DNA from: Myxococcales bacterium | GTDB lineage: Bacteria; Myxococcota_A; UBA796; GCA-2862545 | NCBI GenBank assembly: GCA_019634415.1 | Contig: JAHQVJ010000245.1 | Span: 1 to 64,000 of the forward strand | DNA: 64,000 bases | Direction of reading: 5' to 3' | Part shown: positions 27,011-35,827 of the stretch, one piece after another | How the letters are laid out: every line of letters starts with the position of its first letter | Numbering within the stretch: the first letter of the stretch is position 1 | Made by a program: the position numbers and the translations under genes | Notes under the pieces: generated by a model | What the model saw: only the letters and a program-made list of their open reading frames with translations | Databases searched by the model: none | Told to the model about the DNA's origin: nothing

Positions 27011-27087
27011 TGGCTCCCGCTGCTGGACTCGAACCAGCGACACTCGGATTAACAGTCCGATGCTCTAACCAACTGAGCTAAGCGGGA
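27011..27087 (-). tRNA. tRNA-Asn (anticodon GTT)
   Basis: The minus strand reads TCCCGCT as 5' acceptor arm (27087-27081) and AGCGGGA as 3' arm (27021-27015), discriminator G and an encoded CCA (27013-27011). D-arm TAGCTCAGTTGGTTAGAGC, anticodon loop CTGTTAA with GTT, and T-arm with GGTTCGAGTCC are all present. It reads away from the sigma-54 activator gene. Confidence 0.97.
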
Positions 27088-27137
27088 ATGATTTGGCAGC
27101 TTCCACCGATGTTCGCGTCTCGGTGACTAGCGACCCG

Positions 27138-27863
27138 TCACGAGTAACCAGGGTCACCCGCATGGGCAATGGCCAAGCGTGTGGCAGCCGCCAGGCGCTG
27201 TAGCTCCGGATCCTCCACACCCACTGCAGCAAGCGCCTCGACCACGTCGAACAGGTAGTTTGCCCCTCGCGCTCGCCCATCCACGTCCCGCACGGGGGTG
27301 GCCGCAGCCAGGATCGCGGCCTGCGCCTCCAGCGGAAGATCCACCCGCCGCTGGCTGTCGGGAGCCGTGAGCCAGGCGTGGGCGGTGCAGGGGAGGTCGC
27401 CCGCAGTCACCTGCACCTGGGTGTGCCGGTAGCCCGGCCCCTCCCGACGCTGCAGGCGCGCCAGCAGCTCGGCGCGCACCGCGCCCGGGTAGGTGAGCAG
27501 CATGCCGTCGATGTGGCCCCCCGGTGCCGTTCCCAGCACCAGCGACCGCCTGTCGCCACCGATCTCGAAGCCCGGCACGGCGGCCCGTCTCGGACGCGCC
27601 GCGGCTGGACAGCCGCGGCTCTCCGAGCGGGTGTTGAACGTGCGATGCCAGCCGTCCAGCCGAGCGACCACCCGGCGCTGCACGTGCTGCGGTAGCTCCG
27701 GCTCGGAGATCAGCGACCCATAGGCGAAGACCCGCACGCCGGAAGGCCCGCAGCCGAAGGCGAGGGCCCAAGGGAATGGTAGCGCGACGGAGTCGCGCGG
27801 GATTCCGGACGCCGTGACACCCGCGTCGTGATCTGGCGCCGCGTCTGCGGGGGGAGGCTTCAT
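27138..27863 (-). CDS. Gamma-glutamylcyclotransferase-like protein with repeat-derived N-terminus
   Basis: The conserved part starts at GTG 27737: VRVFAYGSLISEPE, with the YGSL signature that forms the substrate pocket of GGCT/ChaC proteins. It goes on through LDGWHRTFNTRS and a PGYRHTQVQV stretch to a helical C-terminus, ~199 residues in all. A catalytic acid appears to lie in the LARLQRREGPGY region (E), as in ChaC. GGCT enzymes release 5-oxoproline from gamma-glutamyl compounds. Upstream of the GTG the frame runs open to ATG 27863 through a copy of the 70-bp interspersed repeat, translated as GIPRDSVALPFPWALAFGCG; the start is therefore uncertain and the repeat probably displaced the original leader. 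Confidence 0.65.
   Translation of the reverse strand: MKPPPADAAPDHDAGVTASGIPRDSVALPFPWALAFGCGPSGVRVFAYGSLISEPELPQHVQRRVVARLDGWHRTFNTRSESRGCPAAARPRRAAVPGFEIGGDRRSLVLGTAPGGHIDGMLLTYPGAVRAELLARLQRREGPGYRHTQVQVTAGDLPCTAHAWLTAPDSQRRVDLPLEAQAAILAAATPVRDVDGRARGANYLFDVVEALAAVGVEDPELQRLAAATRLAIAHAGDPGYS
27739..27808. repeat. Second copy of the 70-bp interspersed repeat
   Basis: The reverse complement matches 23-92 with three mismatches, including the GCGCGAC/GTCGCGC dyad. It ends 2 nt before the GTG codon where conserved gamma-glutamylcyclotransferase sequence begins, and stays open in the frame of that gene. The two copies face in opposite directions in the window. Confidence 0.8.
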
Positions 27864-27942
27864 TGTGTTGGTTGCTCCATCGGTTGGCGCTGGCATGCCT
27901 TCTGCAACGGGAGGCACGCCCGGTTGCGGGTCGGAAGGTGGG

Positions 27943-29616
27943 TCATCGGGGCCTGGCTTCCGAGTCTCCTCTTGGAATCGCCAACATGTCGTCGTGTGCG
28001 TGGGCTGTCGCTCCTGCAGCCGGGTTGTTTCGCTCGGATGGCCCACGCCCGCGTCGACCTGGCGTGGCGAGGGTGGGGCAGTAGGGGCCCACGAGGGTGC
28101 GCGTCCACACCGCACCGCTGCCGCGGTCGTCGAAGCTGTAGCGGTATCGCATGGCGCGGACCTGCTCGGGGTAGCCCCGCTCGAACGTGCCTGGCAGGAA
28201 CAGATCGTCCATCAGGGGGTTGCCCTCGATCAGCTCCTGCATGAGGCTCAAGACCCAGCGGTTGTTCTGGCACGAGCCCAGCGCCGCGAACCACAGCTGC
28301 CAGTCCACCCGCGGCATGTGCGGGGCCACCTGGGGAGGCTGCTGATTCAGGGGCCCCGGCTTGTAGCGCAGGTGCATCTCCCACCAGGTCTCGCCTCCGT
28401 CGGAGCTGCCCTCCAGCACGATCTCGGGTCGGTCCTTGGTCATCACGGCGAACAGCCCGTAGCTGTTCACCACGCGCCAGGGGAAGGTGACCTCCAGGAC
28501 GCGCTTCCCCCAGTCCGGCAGGTCGGGGTAGCCCCTGATCTGCAGCAGCGACAGGAAGACCAAGCCGAGCGCCACCGGGAGACCCAGGTGGCTCCCGGGG
28601 CGAGCGCTCGGGGGCGCCTCGACGGACTCATCCGCGTCGTCCCACTCCACCTCGTCGTCCCACACGATGTCCTGCGCGGACCAGTCCTCCTCCTCCGCGT
28701 CTTCGTCCCAGTCCTCGTCGTCGTCGGGATCCCAGTTCGTCTCGGGTACCGCAGCAGGCGCGGCCGGGCTGCGCCACGGGCCGAACAGGTGCTGGTCGTC
28801 GAGCAGCGACAAGGCCACCACCACCGACAGCAGCTGGAAGAAGCCGTAGTTGCCGGTGACGGCCAGCCCGATCATCAAGGCGGTGAAGGAGAGGAAGGCG
28901 ACGAGACGGCCGCGACGGCCCACCAGGATCAGCCACGGTACGTGCAGCTCCACCACGAGGGTGAAGAGCACCCCGAGGCTGTGCAGCGCACCAGGGAGGT
29001 CGTGGGCGGCACGGCTCCAGGGGTTGGGCAGGGGCTGGGTCCAGAAGTGGTAGTCGAGGGCGGTCAGCGACGTCCACGCCGGATCCCCACTCTGGATCTT
29101 GGCCCACCCTGCGAAGAACATGAGCCGGAAGACCAACCAGTGCTGCAGCCACCATGCCCACCGCGGGGGCTCCGTGGGTGGGCCTCGCCTCCAGCGGGCC
29201 ACGAAGGAGGCCGCCACGGTGGCTTCGACGAGCAGCGTGTCCCACTGGTACTGCAGGAACACCTGGCCCACCGTGGACAGCGACAGATACGCTCCCGCCA
29301 GGCCCAGCAGCAGCGGCCCCTCGCGACGTGCGCCGAAGATCAGCGCCAGCGCCATCGCACAGCTCGCCAGGCACACCAGGTTCAGCCCGCCGTCGGCCGG
29401 CATGAGCCAGAGCACCGTCGGTAGCCTGGTCCAGGCGTCGGGTCCGAGCTGGCGTGCCGAGGCGAACAGGTGATCCAACGGCAGGATCCCGTCCGTGCCG
29501 ACCAGCGCATGGATCTGCCACCACAGCGATCCCACCGCGATCAGGTGCACGAAGGCAATCGCACGCACGTAGATGGCGCGAAGCCAGAGTCGGGAGGCGG
29601 GGTTCGCGGAAGTCAT
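27943..29616 (-). CDS. Lipase maturation factor (LMF) family membrane protein
   Basis: 557 residues with about eight transmembrane helices in the first two thirds (for example AIYVRAIAFVHLIAVGSLWW, LVCLASCAMALALIFGA, WWLQHWLVFRLMFFAGWAKI and LVAFLSFTALMIGLAVTGNYGFFQLLSVVVALSL). A very acidic insertion (DPDDDEDWDEDAEEED...) sits at ~290-335. The C-terminal soluble part has the LMF markers VNSYGLFAVMT, GETWWEMHLRYKPG, PHMPRVDWQLWFAALG, and ERGYPEQVRAMRYRYSF. Eukaryotic LMF1 helps fold lipases; the bacterial homologs are uncharacterised. The last ~45 residues lack homology and may be a read-through extension. Confidence 0.9.
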   Translation of the reverse strand: MTSANPASRLWLRAIYVRAIAFVHLIAVGSLWWQIHALVGTDGILPLDHLFASARQLGPDAWTRLPTVLWLMPADGGLNLVCLASCAMALALIFGARREGPLLLGLAGAYLSLSTVGQVFLQYQWDTLLVEATVAASFVARWRRGPPTEPPRWAWWLQHWLVFRLMFFAGWAKIQSGDPAWTSLTALDYHFWTQPLPNPWSRAAHDLPGALHSLGVLFTLVVELHVPWLILVGRRGRLVAFLSFTALMIGLAVTGNYGFFQLLSVVVALSLLDDQHLFGPWRSPAAPAAVPETNWDPDDDEDWDEDAEEEDWSAQDIVWDDEVEWDDADESVEAPPSARPGSHLGLPVALGLVFLSLLQIRGYPDLPDWGKRVLEVTFPWRVVNSYGLFAVMTKDRPEIVLEGSSDGGETWWEMHLRYKPGPLNQQPPQVAPHMPRVDWQLWFAALGSCQNNRWVLSLMQELIEGNPLMDDLFLPGTFERGYPEQVRAMRYRYSFDDRGSGAVWTRTLVGPYCPTLATPGRRGRGPSERNNPAAGATAHAHDDMLAIPRGDSEARPR

Positions 29617-29638
29617 GGTCCTATGGCTAGCATGACCT

Positions 29639-31123
29639 GTGGACAGCAGTTGGCTAAGGTCCCGGCTGCTGGAGGAATGCTTGGCCGCAGACGACGACCC
29701 AACGGAGACCCCCGCTACCCCTTCGCGATCCGGCTCCATGGCCGGGCTGGTGGCGCTGGGGGTAGTGATCGGATTCACGAGTCTGTTGTTCATCGGGAAC
29801 CTGTTCGGCGAGCCCAGCGCTGGTCAGGTCGACGGAGCCCGGGAGGCGAAGGCCAAGGCGAAGCCCATGCGCCTGTTGCGCGAGGAGGCACTCACCGTGT
29901 TCGGCAAGCCGCTGGAGCGGCCGGATCCGCCCGCCGACGCCAAGAGCTTGATCCTCGTGGTGCTCACGGCGGTGCGCCGGGATCATGTCGAAGCCTACGG
30001 CGCCGACTGGGGTCGGACTCCGTTCTTCGGTGAGCTCGGTCGCCAGGGCACCGTGTTCGACGATGTCATCTCGGCATCTCCGTTCTCGCGAACGGCGGCT
30101 CCGGCCTTCTTGGCGGGTGCACACGCGGCCACCTTCGACCTCGTGGAGCCCGGCCCGGGCCCGAACCACCGAGTGCTTCCCGAGTCGGCCACCACCTTGG
30201 CCGAGGTGCTCAGGGATGCCGGCTGGGCCACGTTCGGCGTCACGGCCAACTTCAACTACAACAGCGACGCTGGGTTCGCGCAGGGCTTCGATACCTATCG
30301 CAACGCTCAGGCGCAGGGGTTCCACCCTCGGGCCAGGACCTACGGCGGCAAGGTGCGGGACCGCGCCACCGAGATCGTGGCGACCCACCTCGAGCAGACG
30401 CCCGACCGTCCGTTCTTCCTGTTCGTGAACTTCGTGGACGCCCATGCCCCGCTGCGGGTGGCCCCCGACGAGGTGGCCCAGTTCGATCCGGAACGCCCCA
30501 ACGCGCGCTACCGCGCGGTGGTGGCGCGGGTGGACGGCTACGTCCGTGGGCTGGTGGACGCGGTGGAGAAGCGCGATCGGAGCCGCGACACCGATCTGGT
30601 GGTGGCCATCCTGGGCGACCACGGCGAGGGCCTCGAGCAGCCCGCCCACCACGGCGAGATGCACGGTCGCTTGCTCTACGGCTCCAGCGTGCGCGTCCCC
30701 TGGATCATGTCGGGGGCGGGCGTGGCCAAGGGGCACCGCGTGGAGGGCTTGGTGTCCCACGTCGACGTGATGCCGACGCTCGTGGACTTCCTGGGCGTGC
30801 CTGTCCCAGAAGCTGCCACGGGCACCTCGTTGGCCCAGCACCTCCGCGGGGAGCGGTCCCGTACCGAGCGCTCCGAGGCCTTCAGCGACACCTGGTACTT
30901 CACCGCCAACCGGAGCTCCATCTGGACCGCCACCACGCAGTGTCAGCTCGACTTCGGCACCACGGGGCTCGACGATGGCTTCGCCGATGCCTGCTACGAC
31001 CGCACGTCCGATCCGGAGTTCACCTCCCCCGAGGCCGACCCGGACCTGACGAAGCGTCTGCGAGCTTGGCGGCAGGAAGTGAGCGCGAGCGTGGGGACGT
31101 CCGGCAGCGAAATGCAACCCTGA
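29639..31123 (+). CDS. Sulfatase-superfamily membrane protein lacking one metal ligand
   Basis: 494 residues from GTG 29639 (start uncertain; no ribosome site). A signal anchor (MAGLVALGVVIGFTSLLFIGNLFG) is followed by an alkaline-phosphatase-fold domain: LILVVLTAVRRDHVEAYGADWGRTPFF, FSRTAAPAFLAGAHAATFDLVEPG, DRPFFLFVNFVDAHAPL, VVAILGDHGEGLEQ and HGRLLYGSSVRVPWIMSGAG. The DHGE metal motif is intact, but the first metal Asp of the usual VVVDTLRxDHxxxYG is Thr here (VVLTAVRRDH), and no formylglycine Cys occupies the SRTAAP site. It may hydrolyse a phospho- or sulfo-ester by a Ser/Thr nucleophile, or be degenerate. Confidence 0.75.
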   Translation: MDSSWLRSRLLEECLAADDDPTETPATPSRSGSMAGLVALGVVIGFTSLLFIGNLFGEPSAGQVDGAREAKAKAKPMRLLREEALTVFGKPLERPDPPADAKSLILVVLTAVRRDHVEAYGADWGRTPFFGELGRQGTVFDDVISASPFSRTAAPAFLAGAHAATFDLVEPGPGPNHRVLPESATTLAEVLRDAGWATFGVTANFNYNSDAGFAQGFDTYRNAQAQGFHPRARTYGGKVRDRATEIVATHLEQTPDRPFFLFVNFVDAHAPLRVAPDEVAQFDPERPNARYRAVVARVDGYVRGLVDAVEKRDRSRDTDLVVAILGDHGEGLEQPAHHGEMHGRLLYGSSVRVPWIMSGAGVAKGHRVEGLVSHVDVMPTLVDFLGVPVPEAATGTSLAQHLRGERSRTERSEAFSDTWYFTANRSSIWTATTQCQLDFGTTGLDDGFADACYDRTSDPEFTSPEADPDLTKRLRAWRQEVSASVGTSGSEMQP

Positions 31124-31210
31124 CGTGACCGCCGGATGGCATGGGGGAGTCCCGATGGAGCCCGACCCAGGGTATGCTTCGGGCCCTTTCGTGTGTGGGA
31201 GCCCCCCCCT

Positions 31211-32890
31211 ATGGCCACCACCAAGGCAGTCACCGTCGCGGATGGACGCTACCAGATCGAGGCACGCCTCGGCTTTGGTGGCCAGGCCGTCGTCTTCAAG
31301 GTCTACGACAATCGCCTGCGCGTGCATCGAGCGATGAAGGTCCTCCTTCCTAGGTTCGCGCGACGAAGTCACCAGCGAAGTCGGTTCGAGTCGGAAGCGC
31401 AGTCGATGGCGAACCTCGACCATCCACACATCGTCCGCGTGCTGGACGTGGTGCCCGACTCTCCGCTTCCCTTCATCGTGATGGAGCTGTTCCCTGGAGG
31501 CTCCCTGGCGCGATGGATCGACGAGAACGGTCCCGTTCCGCCGCGCTTGTCGGTGCAGGTGGCCCTGCAGGTGGCCTCCGGGCTCGACGCTGCCCACCGC
31601 CACGGGATCATCCATCGCGACGTGAAGCCGCACAACGTGCTGATCGACAACCAGGGGATCTGCAAGCTCGGAGACTTCGGGATCGCCCGCATGGAGCGAG
31701 AGTTCCGCACGCGTGGTGGCTCGTCCATGGGCACCGAGGGCTACATGGCGCCCGAGCAGGAGAAGGACGCCTCTCGCGCCGATGCCCGGGCGGACATCTA
31801 CGGCCTCGGCATGACCCTGTGGGTCGCGGTGTCGGGGCGCGATCCGATGCGACTGCAGCGCGCCGACGGCATGGCCTTCGTGCCGGAGCCCCTCAAGCGG
31901 GTCATCGAGCGGGCCACCTCGGAGGATCCGCGCAATCGGCAACCCAACGTCGGCGTGTTCGCCCAACAGCTGGAGCAGAGCCTGCGCGCGCTGCCTGCGG
32001 ATCCGCCCGTCGTCTCCCTGGCGCAGAGCGCCGTTCCGGGAGAGGTGGACGGCTTCGCCGAGATCGCCCAGATCTTAGATGGAAACCCTGCGTTGCAGCA
32101 GCATGGGGAAGAGGGGCCGCGCCCCACGCCCTACATCATGCCGACGATGGAGGAGCGGGTCATCGAGGGCACCCCCGAGTGGGTGGAGAAGGACCTCGGC
32201 CCCAACCCGCGTCCCTTCACGGTGGGGGTGACGCGAGAAGACCTGATGACTCCGCCCGGGGAGCGTCCCCATCGCTCCACGAACGCAGCGCCAACACCGC
32301 CTCCCCCCGTGCTCGACCCCACGCCCAAGCCGCGCGTCGCAGAACAGGTCGCAGCGCCGCCTCCTCAGCACCTCTCCCGGCTGGAGGCTCCAGAGCCCTC
32401 CTTGATCGACGAGATCATGGATCTGCTCTCGGGACCCGTGCTGTCACCGCTTCGCGTGCTCGGTCTGCCGGTCGTGGCCATCCTGATGCTCATCGGCATC
32501 CCCACCTTCCTGGGGCATCTCCAGATGTGGAGTGCTGCGGCCAACCTGCACTCCGTACGGTCGGACTTCGAGCGCATCGTCGTGGAAGAGCGAGCCGTCA
32601 TCGTGTCGTTGGGGGATCTGGGAGCAGACGTGGAGGGGCTCGAGCGCGCCGTGTCTGCCGTCACCGCAGCAACCGACTCCGACGCGCGGAACCGAGCGCT
32701 CCTCGCGCTGGCGCAGGAGCTGATGCTGGAGGGGGACCGGGTGTCGGCGCCCGGTTCGCTGGCATGGGAGGAGGCGGAGGCACGGCTCGAGCGCATCGAG
32801 CGGGCCCACCAGGCCTTGGCGCAGCAGCACGAGGCCTACGAAGACGCCTCGGAGTCCCTGCTCGGCCGGCTCGCGTTCCTGGCGAGGTAG
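31211..32890 (+). CDS. Membrane-bound Hanks-type Ser/Thr protein kinase
   Basis: 559 residues. The kinase domain comes first: Gly-rich loop RLGFGGQAVVFKVYD, catalytic Lys in AMKVLL, HRD motif IIHRDVKPHNVLI, DFG in KLGDFGIAR and APE-like YMAPEQ. The C-lobe is short but has DIYGLGMTLWVAVSGRDP. A ~180-residue proline/acidic linker leads to one transmembrane helix (VLGLPVVAILMLIGIPTFLGHL, ~415-437) and then an extracytoplasmic coiled-coil-like tail (LEERAV..., EEAEARLERIERAHQALAQQHEAYED). An ATG at 31136 is in frame but lacks a good ribosome site. It converges with a tail-anchored protein gene. Confidence 0.9.
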   Translation: MATTKAVTVADGRYQIEARLGFGGQAVVFKVYDNRLRVHRAMKVLLPRFARRSHQRSRFESEAQSMANLDHPHIVRVLDVVPDSPLPFIVMELFPGGSLARWIDENGPVPPRLSVQVALQVASGLDAAHRHGIIHRDVKPHNVLIDNQGICKLGDFGIARMEREFRTRGGSSMGTEGYMAPEQEKDASRADARADIYGLGMTLWVAVSGRDPMRLQRADGMAFVPEPLKRVIERATSEDPRNRQPNVGVFAQQLEQSLRALPADPPVVSLAQSAVPGEVDGFAEIAQILDGNPALQQHGEEGPRPTPYIMPTMEERVIEGTPEWVEKDLGPNPRPFTVGVTREDLMTPPGERPHRSTNAAPTPPPPVLDPTPKPRVAEQVAAPPPQHLSRLEAPEPSLIDEIMDLLSGPVLSPLRVLGLPVVAILMLIGIPTFLGHLQMWSAAANLHSVRSDFERIVVEERAVIVSLGDLGADVEGLERAVSAVTAATDSDARNRALLALAQELMLEGDRVSAPGSLAWEEAEARLERIERAHQALAQQHEAYEDASESLLGRLAFLAR

Positions 32891-32894
32891 CCAG

Positions 32895-34172
32895 TCATCC
32901 CAAGACGAAGAGGAACAGCGCGGCCACGAGCGCTGCTCCGACGAGGGCGAACACGGAGACCACGGCGCCTCCGACGAGCAGCAGCCGCATCACCGGGGAG
33001 CCCGCGCGCGGCTCGCTTGGGCTCTCCTGGACCCAGCCGTGCTCCTCCAGCCAGGACAGCGGAGGCCCGCCCACGTGCAACGGGGCCGGCTGGAGCTGAT
33101 TGACCGGGCGGATCGGTGCGCCGAGCAGGATCTCGTCGGAGGTGGCCTCCGTCTGCACCGTCGGTGGACCCGCCTGCGCCGCGTCGGTGCGAGGAGGGGC
33201 AGCGGGCGCCCCCTTCGAGATCATCTGGAAGTCGAGGCTGTCGAGCTCGGACAGGGAGTGCCAGGAGGCGACCTCGGGGGGTACGAGGATCTCCAACGAA
33301 TGGAGCGCATCTGCACCTCGAGGCTCCTCTTCGAGCTCCACCTGCACTGGAATGGGGGAGAGTCGACTCGGGACCGTGCTGGAGACGGATCCAGGCTGCG
33401 TGTGGGAGCGCTGGGTTGCGGAGCGACGGGGGAGGCCCCGTGGTGCGCCCTCCGAGATGGGAGAGGGGCGACGGCGTCCCGGAGTCGGCACGGGCTGGAT
33501 CGTGGCCATGCCCTGGTCGGCTCCTAGTGGAGGGAGGGCCCGAGGGGCCTGCCCGAGCTCGAGCGCCTCGTGTCGACCCACCGCGGAGTTCCCGGGGCGA
33601 ACCGGATCAGGCACGTCTTGCGTCCACCGTGCGGGCGGCGGAGGAACCTCCAGCTCTGGCCGCTCTGTGCTGCTTGCACCGGCCACGCGGAGGCGGGGGG
33701 CGTTGGGGGGCTGCAGATCCAGGTCCTGCAGCGCCTCCACGACCTCGGAAGGTAGCTGTTGCACGAAGTCGGTGTCTTCGGTCGGAGAGGCGTCCCACTC
33801 TCCGGTGGTGTCGGCGGCCACGCCGAGCCCGTTGAGGAACGGGTGGTCCACGAACTCGCCGACGATGGAGTCGTCGGGGGGGAGATCCGTCAGCAGCGCG
33901 TCGTACTCCCCGGTGGGCTCGTGCACGACCGTGCCCAGAGCGGGCTTGGGGCGGCTGTTCGGCCGCAGGTGCTCCGCCGAAAGCGCGTCGGCGGCGTCCT
34001 CCGACAGCTGCTCGGACACTCCCTCGGAGCTCATGAGGAACTCCGGTAGCTCCACGGCCTCGGGCACCACATCGGGCCTGGACCAGTGGGGCCGGGAGGG
34101 AGCTCCTTCCCGGTCTCGGCGAGTCCACTCGGGACTCAATCGAATGGCGTCGATGGGTCGGCGCCGCGCCAT
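32895..34172 (-). CDS. Proline-rich tail-anchored protein, function unknown
   Basis: 425 residues from ATG 34172 with GGAGG 6 nt before it. Acidic and Pro/Ser-rich throughout, with short motifs repeated loosely (for example LPEFLMSSEGVSE, LPSEVVEALQDLDL, LEILVPPEVASWHSLSELDSLDF). The final ~28 residues are one hydrophobic helix (MRLLLVGGAVVSVFALVGAALVAALFLFVLG), giving a cytoplasmic body tethered by its C-terminus. No enzyme motif. It converges with the kinase gene, 4 bp between the stop codons; the disordered body with many Ser/Thr could be a kinase substrate, an inference only. Confidence 0.65.
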   Translation of the reverse strand: MARRRPIDAIRLSPEWTRRDREGAPSRPHWSRPDVVPEAVELPEFLMSSEGVSEQLSEDAADALSAEHLRPNSRPKPALGTVVHEPTGEYDALLTDLPPDDSIVGEFVDHPFLNGLGVAADTTGEWDASPTEDTDFVQQLPSEVVEALQDLDLQPPNAPRLRVAGASSTERPELEVPPPPARWTQDVPDPVRPGNSAVGRHEALELGQAPRALPPLGADQGMATIQPVPTPGRRRPSPISEGAPRGLPRRSATQRSHTQPGSVSSTVPSRLSPIPVQVELEEEPRGADALHSLEILVPPEVASWHSLSELDSLDFQMISKGAPAAPPRTDAAQAGPPTVQTEATSDEILLGAPIRPVNQLQPAPLHVGGPPLSWLEEHGWVQESPSEPRAGSPVMRLLLVGGAVVSVFALVGAALVAALFLFVLG

Positions 34173-34238
34173 GCGCAACCTCCGGCGCCGGTAGTTTCCC
34201 ACAGTCGCCGAGGCCGTGCTCGGTCCCCTGAGCGCGAC

Positions 34239-34268
34239 AGCCCCGCCGATCCGAGGATCGACGGGGCT
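34239..34268. terminator. Terminator-like hairpin
   Basis: AGCCCCG and CGGGGCT arms with a nearly perfect GATC-containing inner stem (GATCC/GGATC) form a strong hairpin downstream of the lipoprotein gene that ends at 34288 (minus strand) and upstream of the tail-anchored protein gene. No T-run follows. Confidence 0.55.
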
Positions 34269-34287
34269 GAGTGCGAGCAACTGAAGA

Positions 34288-34884
34288 TCAGTAGGTGAGC
34301 TTCTCGATGTCGCAGCTGGCGATCTCGCTCGGGTTGGCGGGCTCGTTCACGCGCTTGATGGTGCCATCGCGCAGCGCGGTGGGGTTCTCCCCAGCGATGA
34401 CGCAGTCGGCGAAGGCGCCGGTGGAGTCGTAGGCGCGGAACGCGTACGTCATGACCACGGCGTTGTGGTGGTAGGGGTCGCCGCCGGCACTCTCGTCGCA
34501 GCGGAACAGGGTGCTGACGTCGGTCTCGAAGTTGACGATGCCGGTGGACAGCTCACGCTCGAGGTCGGTGAACGTGCCACACTCGGCGTCGCTGTCCACG
34601 ACGGCCAGGGAGTGCTCGTCGGAGAAGTTGGGCGTGGGGTTTGCCGTCTCCTGCGAGAACACCAGGCCGTCGGACGCGATGCCGTCGGTGCTCATCTCGA
34701 AGAGCACGGTGTTGTCGTCGACGCAGGAGATGTTGGCAGCAGCGATCACGACGGGGCCCGTGAAGGGTCCGCCGACGCAGCCAGTGGTCTCTCCGGTGTC
34801 GCCGGAATCCTTGGTGTCCGTGAGGTCGCCCTCACAGCCAGCCACCAACGCCACCATGCCGAACGCGGCGATGCGATGAATCAT
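34288..34884 (-). CDS. Lipoprotein of a tandem paralogous pair (A)
   Basis: 198 residues. MIHRIAAFGMVALVAGCEGD is a lipoprotein signal (VAGC). A DTKDSGDTGET linker precedes a ~170-residue domain with five or more conserved Cys, shared with the neighbour at 35059-35697: DGIASDGLVFSQET, DEHSLAVVDSDAECGTFTDLERELSTG, VVMTYAFRAYDSTGAFADCVIAGENPTALRDG. GGAG precedes ATG 34884. Predicted outer-membrane lipoprotein with disulfides; family unknown. Confidence 0.75.
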   Translation of the reverse strand: MIHRIAAFGMVALVAGCEGDLTDTKDSGDTGETTGCVGGPFTGPVVIAAANISCVDDNTVLFEMSTDGIASDGLVFSQETANPTPNFSDEHSLAVVDSDAECGTFTDLERELSTGIVNFETDVSTLFRCDESAGGDPYHHNAVVMTYAFRAYDSTGAFADCVIAGENPTALRDGTIKRVNEPANPSEIASCDIEKLTY

Positions 34885-35058
34885 GTCGTCTCCTCTCTGG
34901 AATCGATGCGATCCCCGCGGGGGCGGGGTGCTCTCAGCTCTTGGAACCGGGCTCGGACCCAAACGGAAAAAGGGCCTCCTCCGAACCCGGGGCAACGGTA
35001 ACCCAACGCTTCGCGAGCTGCCGTTGGTCCGCCACTGACCCGTTACGGCAGAGGCTGC

Positions 35059-35697
35059 CTACTTCGAACCCTTCTTCTTGCCTTTGGTGCCCGCGTCGCC
35101 CGGGTCCTCGAACCCCTGACGGCACCCCTTCCATTCCTCGGGGTGGGTGGGCGTGTAGGTCCCCACCTGAGAACCGTCGAGCAGCCCAGCGGGATCGTGG
35201 CCCACGGCTACACAGTCCGCCAGGTTCCCCTCGAGGTCGTACACCCGGATCACGTAGGTCATGACGTCGGGATCCGCATGGCTCGCGTCGTCGTCGGGCG
35301 AGCAGCTCAAGGGAGAGGAGACGTTGGGCTCCCAGTTCGCCGGATCCGCTTCCGTGACGAGCGTTCGCTCCAGCTCGTCGAAATCCTGGCAGACCCCGAA
35401 CCGGACCGTGGCGACGTCGTGCTCGTCTGCCAGCTGGGGGCCTGCCACCCCCGTGGCCTGCGAGAACACCACGGCATCCGAGGTCCAGCCCTTGGTGGTG
35501 ACTCTGAGGCGCAGCCGATCCTCGGCCGTGCACACGGCCTGGAAGTCGGTGATCTGCAGCGCTTCGTCGTAGATGTCTTCGCAGGGCTGGAAGTCGGCCG
35601 TGTCGCCGGTGGGGCGGCCGAGCCTGTCGCCCTCGCAGCCCGCGAGGAGGAGGAGGAGGCCGGAGAGGGATGCGGCGGTCCGGCGTTGCCAGGACAT
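35059..35697 (-). CDS. Lipoprotein of a tandem paralogous pair (B)
   Basis: 212 residues. MSWQRRTAASLSGLLLLLAGCEGD is a lipoprotein signal (LAGC). The body parallels the 34288 gene: KGWTSDAVVFSQATG, DEHDVATVRFGVCQDFDELERTLV, DVMTYVIRVYDLEGNLADCVAVGHDPAGLLDG with Cys at matching positions. It has a Lys/Gly tail (GTKGKKKGSK) the other lacks. The pair arose by duplication; 174 bp separate the two genes on the same strand. Surface lipoprotein, function unknown. Confidence 0.75.
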   Translation of the reverse strand: MSWQRRTAASLSGLLLLLAGCEGDRLGRPTGDTADFQPCEDIYDEALQITDFQAVCTAEDRLRLRVTTKGWTSDAVVFSQATGVAGPQLADEHDVATVRFGVCQDFDELERTLVTEADPANWEPNVSSPLSCSPDDDASHADPDVMTYVIRVYDLEGNLADCVAVGHDPAGLLDGSQVGTYTPTHPEEWKGCRQGFEDPGDAGTKGKKKGSK

Positions 35698-35827
35698 GGG
35701 GGCTCCAAAGATGGGGCGCCAGCTTATCGCATGCTCTGCGGCGCGTGGGCCACAACGCGAGCGCTGGACGCGTTTTCCGACTTTGCACGGGAAGTCGCGC
35801 GGCATACCTCCGCGATGCGGAGGAAGC

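Noticed and set aside
34895-35058. Possible tRNA or terminator before the first lipoprotein of the pair
   Set aside because: GGGTTCGGAGGAGGCCC followed by TTTTT on the minus strand has too short a stem, and no cloverleaf can be drawn.
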